DNA of 7,933 nt, taken from the NCBI GenBank assembly GCA_023230905.1, contig JALNWL010000117.1:1-7933 (forward strand), written 5' to 3'. The stretch's first letter is position 1. Every line of letters begins with the position of its first letter. Positions 6,028-7,933 of this stretch are shown here, in pieces. Source of the stretch: Syntrophales bacterium (GTDB taxonomy: Bacteria; Desulfobacterota; Syntrophia; Syntrophales; UBA2251). The translations under genes and the position numbers were made by a program. The notes below the pieces were generated by a model. It was not told the DNA's origin, did no database searches, and saw only the letters and a program-made list of their open reading frames with translations.

Positions 6028-6867
6028 TCAACGGGTGAGGAGCACGGGGATGGGACTCTTCCGGATGACGGCGGTTGTGGTGCTGCCGACGAAGAGCTCC
6101 CGCAGGCGCCCCTGTCCGTAGGCCCCCATGACCATCAGTTCGACCGAGCCCTCCTGGATGAAGCGGAGCAGGGCCTTGTCTTCCTTCCCCGGCAGAACGA
6201 TCGTCTGGGCGTCGATCTTGACGTCCGCCAGTGCCTCTTCGACCTGCTTCATGCGTTCCGCGGCCAGGGTCTGATTGTCGGTGATGAGGACGACGGTCAG
6301 CGGCCAGCCGGCCTTCTCGGACAGGAACGTCGCGATCGAAAGCGCGTTCCGGGCCGGGGCGCTGCCGTCGTAGGCGAGGGCCATGCTCTCGATCTCGCGG
6401 AAGGTATCCGGCGTCACGACGACCGGCTTGCCCGCCTTCCGGACAACAGCCTCGGCGGTCGAGCCGAGGATGCCGCCGCTCCCCAGGTGAAAGTGCTCGC
6501 CCCGCCGGGCCAGGAGGATCCCGTCGGCCTCCCGGCCGGCCTCGATGATGGATTCGTCGATGACGCCCATGACCTTCCGTGCGGTCGCCGGGATGCCCGC
6601 CTCCCCGCAGCGCTGCTGAAACGCCGCGAGGATCGTCTCCGCCCTCGCCTCCAGTCCGCCCTCGACCGCGGGGAGGAACTCCTGATAGGGCGGGAGCCCG
6701 ACCGAGCCGGAGATGTCGCTGAAAACGGGGGCCTGCAGCAGCCGGATATCGACGACGTGCAATCCCGTGAGGGACGCGCCCAGTTTTCCGGCCATGTACA
6801 GAGCGTACTCCAGGGCGATCTTTCCCTGCTCCGATCCGTCCGTGGGGATGAGGATACTCCGGATCAT
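6028..6867 (-). CDS. Tandem-domain universal stress protein (UspA family)
   Basis: The 279 residues hold two Usp domains. Domain 1 (about 1-155) starts MIRSILIPTDGSEQGKIALE and ends RKAGKPVVV. Domain 2 (about 161-279) starts MALAYDGSAPARNALSIA and ends IRKSPIPVLL. Domain 2 carries an intact ATP-binding motif G-x2-G-x9-G-S (248-262, GAYG ... GST). Domain 1 has a deviating version: Ala120 replaces the first glycine and 11 rather than 9 residues separate G123 from GS at 135-136, so only domain 2 is likely to bind ATP in the classical way. Usp proteins are cytoplasmic and respond to starvation and other stress; the exact role here is unknown. The start is fixed by TAAGGAGG directly upstream, with GGAGG 4 nt from ATG; the TAA is the stop of the MORN gene, which indicates translational coupling. 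It is the last gene of the minus-strand group. Confidence 0.93.
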   Translation of the reverse strand: MIRSILIPTDGSEQGKIALEYALYMAGKLGASLTGLHVVDIRLLQAPVFSDISGSVGLPPYQEFLPAVEGGLEARAETILAAFQQRCGEAGIPATARKVMGVIDESIIEAGREADGILLARRGEHFHLGSGGILGSTAEAVVRKAGKPVVVTPDTFREIESMALAYDGSAPARNALSIATFLSEKAGWPLTVVLITDNQTLAAERMKQVEEALADVKIDAQTIVLPGKEDKALLRFIQEGSVELMVMGAYGQGRLRELFVGSTTTAVIRKSPIPVLLTR

Positions 6868-6879
6868 GTTTCCTCCTTA
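6868..6879 (-). promoter_or_regulatory. Stop/ribosome-binding-site fusion between MORN gene and universal stress gene
   Basis: Read on the minus strand, the MORN stop TAA (6879-6877) runs straight into GGAGG and the next ATG follows 9 nt after the stop. Ribosomes finishing the upstream gene can restart on the next one, so the two proteins are probably made in linked amounts. Confidence 0.8.
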
Positions 6880-7560
6880 GAGCTTTTCGTAGGTTGAGAA
6901 GTTCTTGAGGAGATCATCGATGATCTTGTCCTTTTCCATCCGTTCGTCTTCGTTTTCCTCCGTGTCGGCCGTGTCTGCCGGCAGCACGGTTTCGATTTCC
7001 CGCCCGGCTTCGTCGTAGGAGACGAATTTCCCGACGAGGCGGCCGTTCCGGTAGGTGGCCGTTTCCCGGATGCGGCCGTTGCGCCAGTAGGACATGTACC
7101 GGCCGTCCCGCTTGTCGTTTACGAACGCGCCCTGCTCCTTGATCTGTCCGCTTTTGTAGTACGAGACGTAGGGGCCGTCGAACTTGCCGTTTCTGAAGTG
7201 CTCTTCCTCCTTTAACTGACCGTTGCGGTAGTATAGCCGGTAGACGCCGTCCAGCGCCCCGTTCCGGTAATGCTCGCTCTCCCGGATCTGGCCGTTTTCG
7301 TAATAGCAGACGTAATCGCCTTCCAGCCGATCGTTGACGAAGGTTCCCTTTTCCCGGAGGCGGCCGTCGCGGTAATAGGAGAAGGCCTCACCTTCCCGCC
7401 GGCCCTGGTGGAACCGCATCTGCGCCATGACCTGGCCGTTCGAGAAATAAGACGTGTAGTCGCCCTCCCACTTCTTGTCCAGGATGTGGATCCGCTCTTT
7501 GAGGCGGTCCTCGTCGTCATGGTAGATTTTTTCGTGCAGCGTGTTCCGCTTGGCGAACAT
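6877..7560 (-). CDS. MORN-type repeat protein (MORN_2 / YwqK-like)
   Basis: The 227 residues contain seven consecutive 24-residue repeats (residues 32-191) of the form [ED]GxYxxYYxNGQIxExxxYRNGxx, the pattern of MORN_2-type repeats (phosphatidylinositol-kinase-like MORN motif, bacterial YwqK-like family). An N-terminal stretch (1-31) is charged and helical; a C-terminal tail from about 196 is strongly acidic and then helical (about 207-227). No signal peptide or membrane segment is seen, so it is probably cytoplasmic or at the inner face of the membrane. MORN repeats form elongated beta-hairpin arrays used for protein or lipid contact. Database names may call this family a YwqK antitoxin, but no YwqJ-like toxin is present, so I do not adopt that. 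The start at 7560 has AAGGA about 6 nt upstream. It is the middle gene of the minus-strand group, coupled on both sides. Function is unknown. Confidence 0.85.
   Translation of the reverse strand: MFAKRNTLHEKIYHDDEDRLKERIHILDKKWEGDYTSYFSNGQVMAQMRFHQGRREGEAFSYYRDGRLREKGTFVNDRLEGDYVCYYENGQIRESEHYRNGALDGVYRLYYRNGQLKEEEHFRNGKFDGPYVSYYKSGQIKEQGAFVNDKRDGRYMSYWRNGRIRETATYRNGRLVGKFVSYDEAGREIETVLPADTADTEENEDERMEKDKIIDDLLKNFSTYEKL
6988..7467 (-). repeat. Seven tandem 72-bp units encoding MORN-type repeats
   Basis: The units correspond to residues 32-55, 56-79, 80-103, 104-127, 128-151, 152-175 and a shorter last one from 176. Key positions are the leading [ED]G, the YY or YF at positions 7-8, G at 11 and [YF] at 19. 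Units 2 and 5 both end in FVND while units 3, 4 and 6 end in [YF]RNG, hinting that a three-unit block was duplicated. DNA-level identity between units is moderate, so the array is old and selected rather than a fresh expansion. Confidence 0.8.
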
Positions 7561-7572
7561 GGCCGTCCTTTA
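7561..7572 (-). promoter_or_regulatory. Stop/ribosome-binding-site fusion between RDD gene and MORN gene
   Basis: On the minus strand the RDD stop TAA (7572-7570) overlaps an AAAGGA site, and the MORN ATG follows 9 nt after the stop. The geometry is the same as at the MORN/universal stress junction, which supports one coupled operon. Confidence 0.75.
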
Positions 7573-7933
7573 CGCGTCCGTTCCCGTGCCGGTCGGCGGC
7601 GCAGGGCGCCGGACCACGACCGTGCCCGCGATCTTGTCGTGCCAGCCCTGCTTCCGCCCGTCCCAGGCGATCCACAGGAATCCCAGGTACAGGAAGATGC
7701 CGGAGAGAATATACCCCACCCAGCGCAGGAACGCAAGGCCGAAGGTCATTCTTTCTCCTGAGATTTGAATGACTTGCAATTTCATCGCCATCTTCCCCGG
7801 CGTCTGGCCGGTCAGGCCGTGAAAGTAGGTGAAGTAAGCCGCGCTCGCGAGCGTCGAGACGAACAGGTACAGCCCCGTCATGCCCCGGATCAGCGCCTCG
7901 ATCGCGTCCGGGGTTGGGGAGCGGCGGGGCGAG
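7570..7933 (-). CDS. RDD-family membrane protein, C-terminal part (cut by right edge)
   Basis: The minus-strand frame stays open through the right edge (last complete codon ends at 7932), so the true start and the N-terminal transmembrane segment with the namesake R-D-D residues lie outside. The visible ~121 residues show a transmembrane segment near GLYLFVSTLASAAYFTYF, the family loop GLTGQTPGKMAMKLQVI, then FLRWVGYILSGIFLYLGFLW as a hydrophobic segment, and the end motif RKQGWHDKIAGTVVV, which is characteristic of RDD proteins. The tail is Pro/Thr-rich. RDD proteins are inner-membrane proteins; some have been proposed to act in ion transport, but most have no known role. It is the first visible gene of the minus-strand group and is probably coupled to the MORN gene. 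The ATG at 7881 is internal to the domain. Confidence 0.88.
   Translation of the reverse strand, partial: SPRRSPTPDAIEALIRGMTGLYLFVSTLASAAYFTYFHGLTGQTPGKMAMKLQVIQISGERMTFGLAFLRWVGYILSGIFLYLGFLWIAWDGRKQGWHDKIAGTVVVRRPAPPTGTGTDA

Noticed and set aside
5989..6897. A 302-codon plus-strand frame opposite the universal stress gene.
   Set aside because: It is rich in Asp, Arg, Gly and Leu, resembles no family, and covers a clear Usp gene on the other strand.
6877..7560. Reading the MORN protein as a YwqK antitoxin of a toxin-antitoxin pair.
   Set aside because: The name spreads by repeat similarity. No toxin-like gene adjoins it in the window; the neighbours are an RDD membrane protein and a Usp.

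Overview
The window is high-GC DNA (by eye roughly 60-63% G+C). It reads as chromosome of an anaerobic Gram-negative bacterium, most plausibly a Desulfobacterota/Syntrophales-type deltaproteobacterium. That placement is inference. It rests on an anaerobic (class III) ribonucleotide reductase-type gene, a lipopolysaccharide heptose gene (gmhA), gmhA linked to grpE-dnaK, surE, and a tandem universal stress protein. No mobile element, CRISPR array, tRNA or rRNA was seen.

Layout, left to right. (1) Positions 3-968, plus strand: the C-terminal part of an NrdD-type anaerobic ribonucleoside-triphosphate reductase, cut by the left edge. It keeps the zinc-ribbon cysteines but has glutamine where the radical glycine normally sits. 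(2) A 114-132 bp gap holds two pairs of direct repeats spaced 11 bp apart and a convincing sigma70-type promoter (TTGACA, 17 bp, TAAATT). (3) Positions 1083/1101-4276, plus strand: gmhA, grpE and dnaK, tightly spaced and probably one transcript, closed by a strong intrinsic terminator at 4309-4345. No dnaJ or hrcA follows and no CIRCE operator is visible. (4) A 228 bp gap with GC-rich inverted repeats. (5) Positions 4574-5916, plus strand: a small exported single-HKD phospholipase D/nuclease-family protein, followed 35 bp later by the nucleotidase surE. (6) A convergent gap of 111 bp with a perfect hairpin. (7) Positions 7933-6028, minus strand, read right to left: an RDD-family membrane protein cut by the right edge, a seven-repeat MORN-type protein, and a two-domain universal stress protein. 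Both junctions in this last group have the same geometry: TAA stop fused to the ribosome binding site, then ATG after 9 nt. This points to a translationally coupled operon.

How the genes fit together. gmhA makes the precursor of ADP-heptose for the LPS inner core, while grpE-dnaK supply Hsp70 chaperone function, so one promoter may couple envelope precursor supply with protein folding. The HKD protein and SurE could both act on phosphodiesters or nucleotides, but the first is predicted to be exported and the second is cytosolic. The RDD-MORN-Usp group looks like a stress-linked, membrane-associated accessory operon of unknown function. The two points most worth a second look are the missing radical glycine in the NrdD-type protein and the RDD-MORN-Usp operon. 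I found no clear evidence of a wholly new defence or mobile system.
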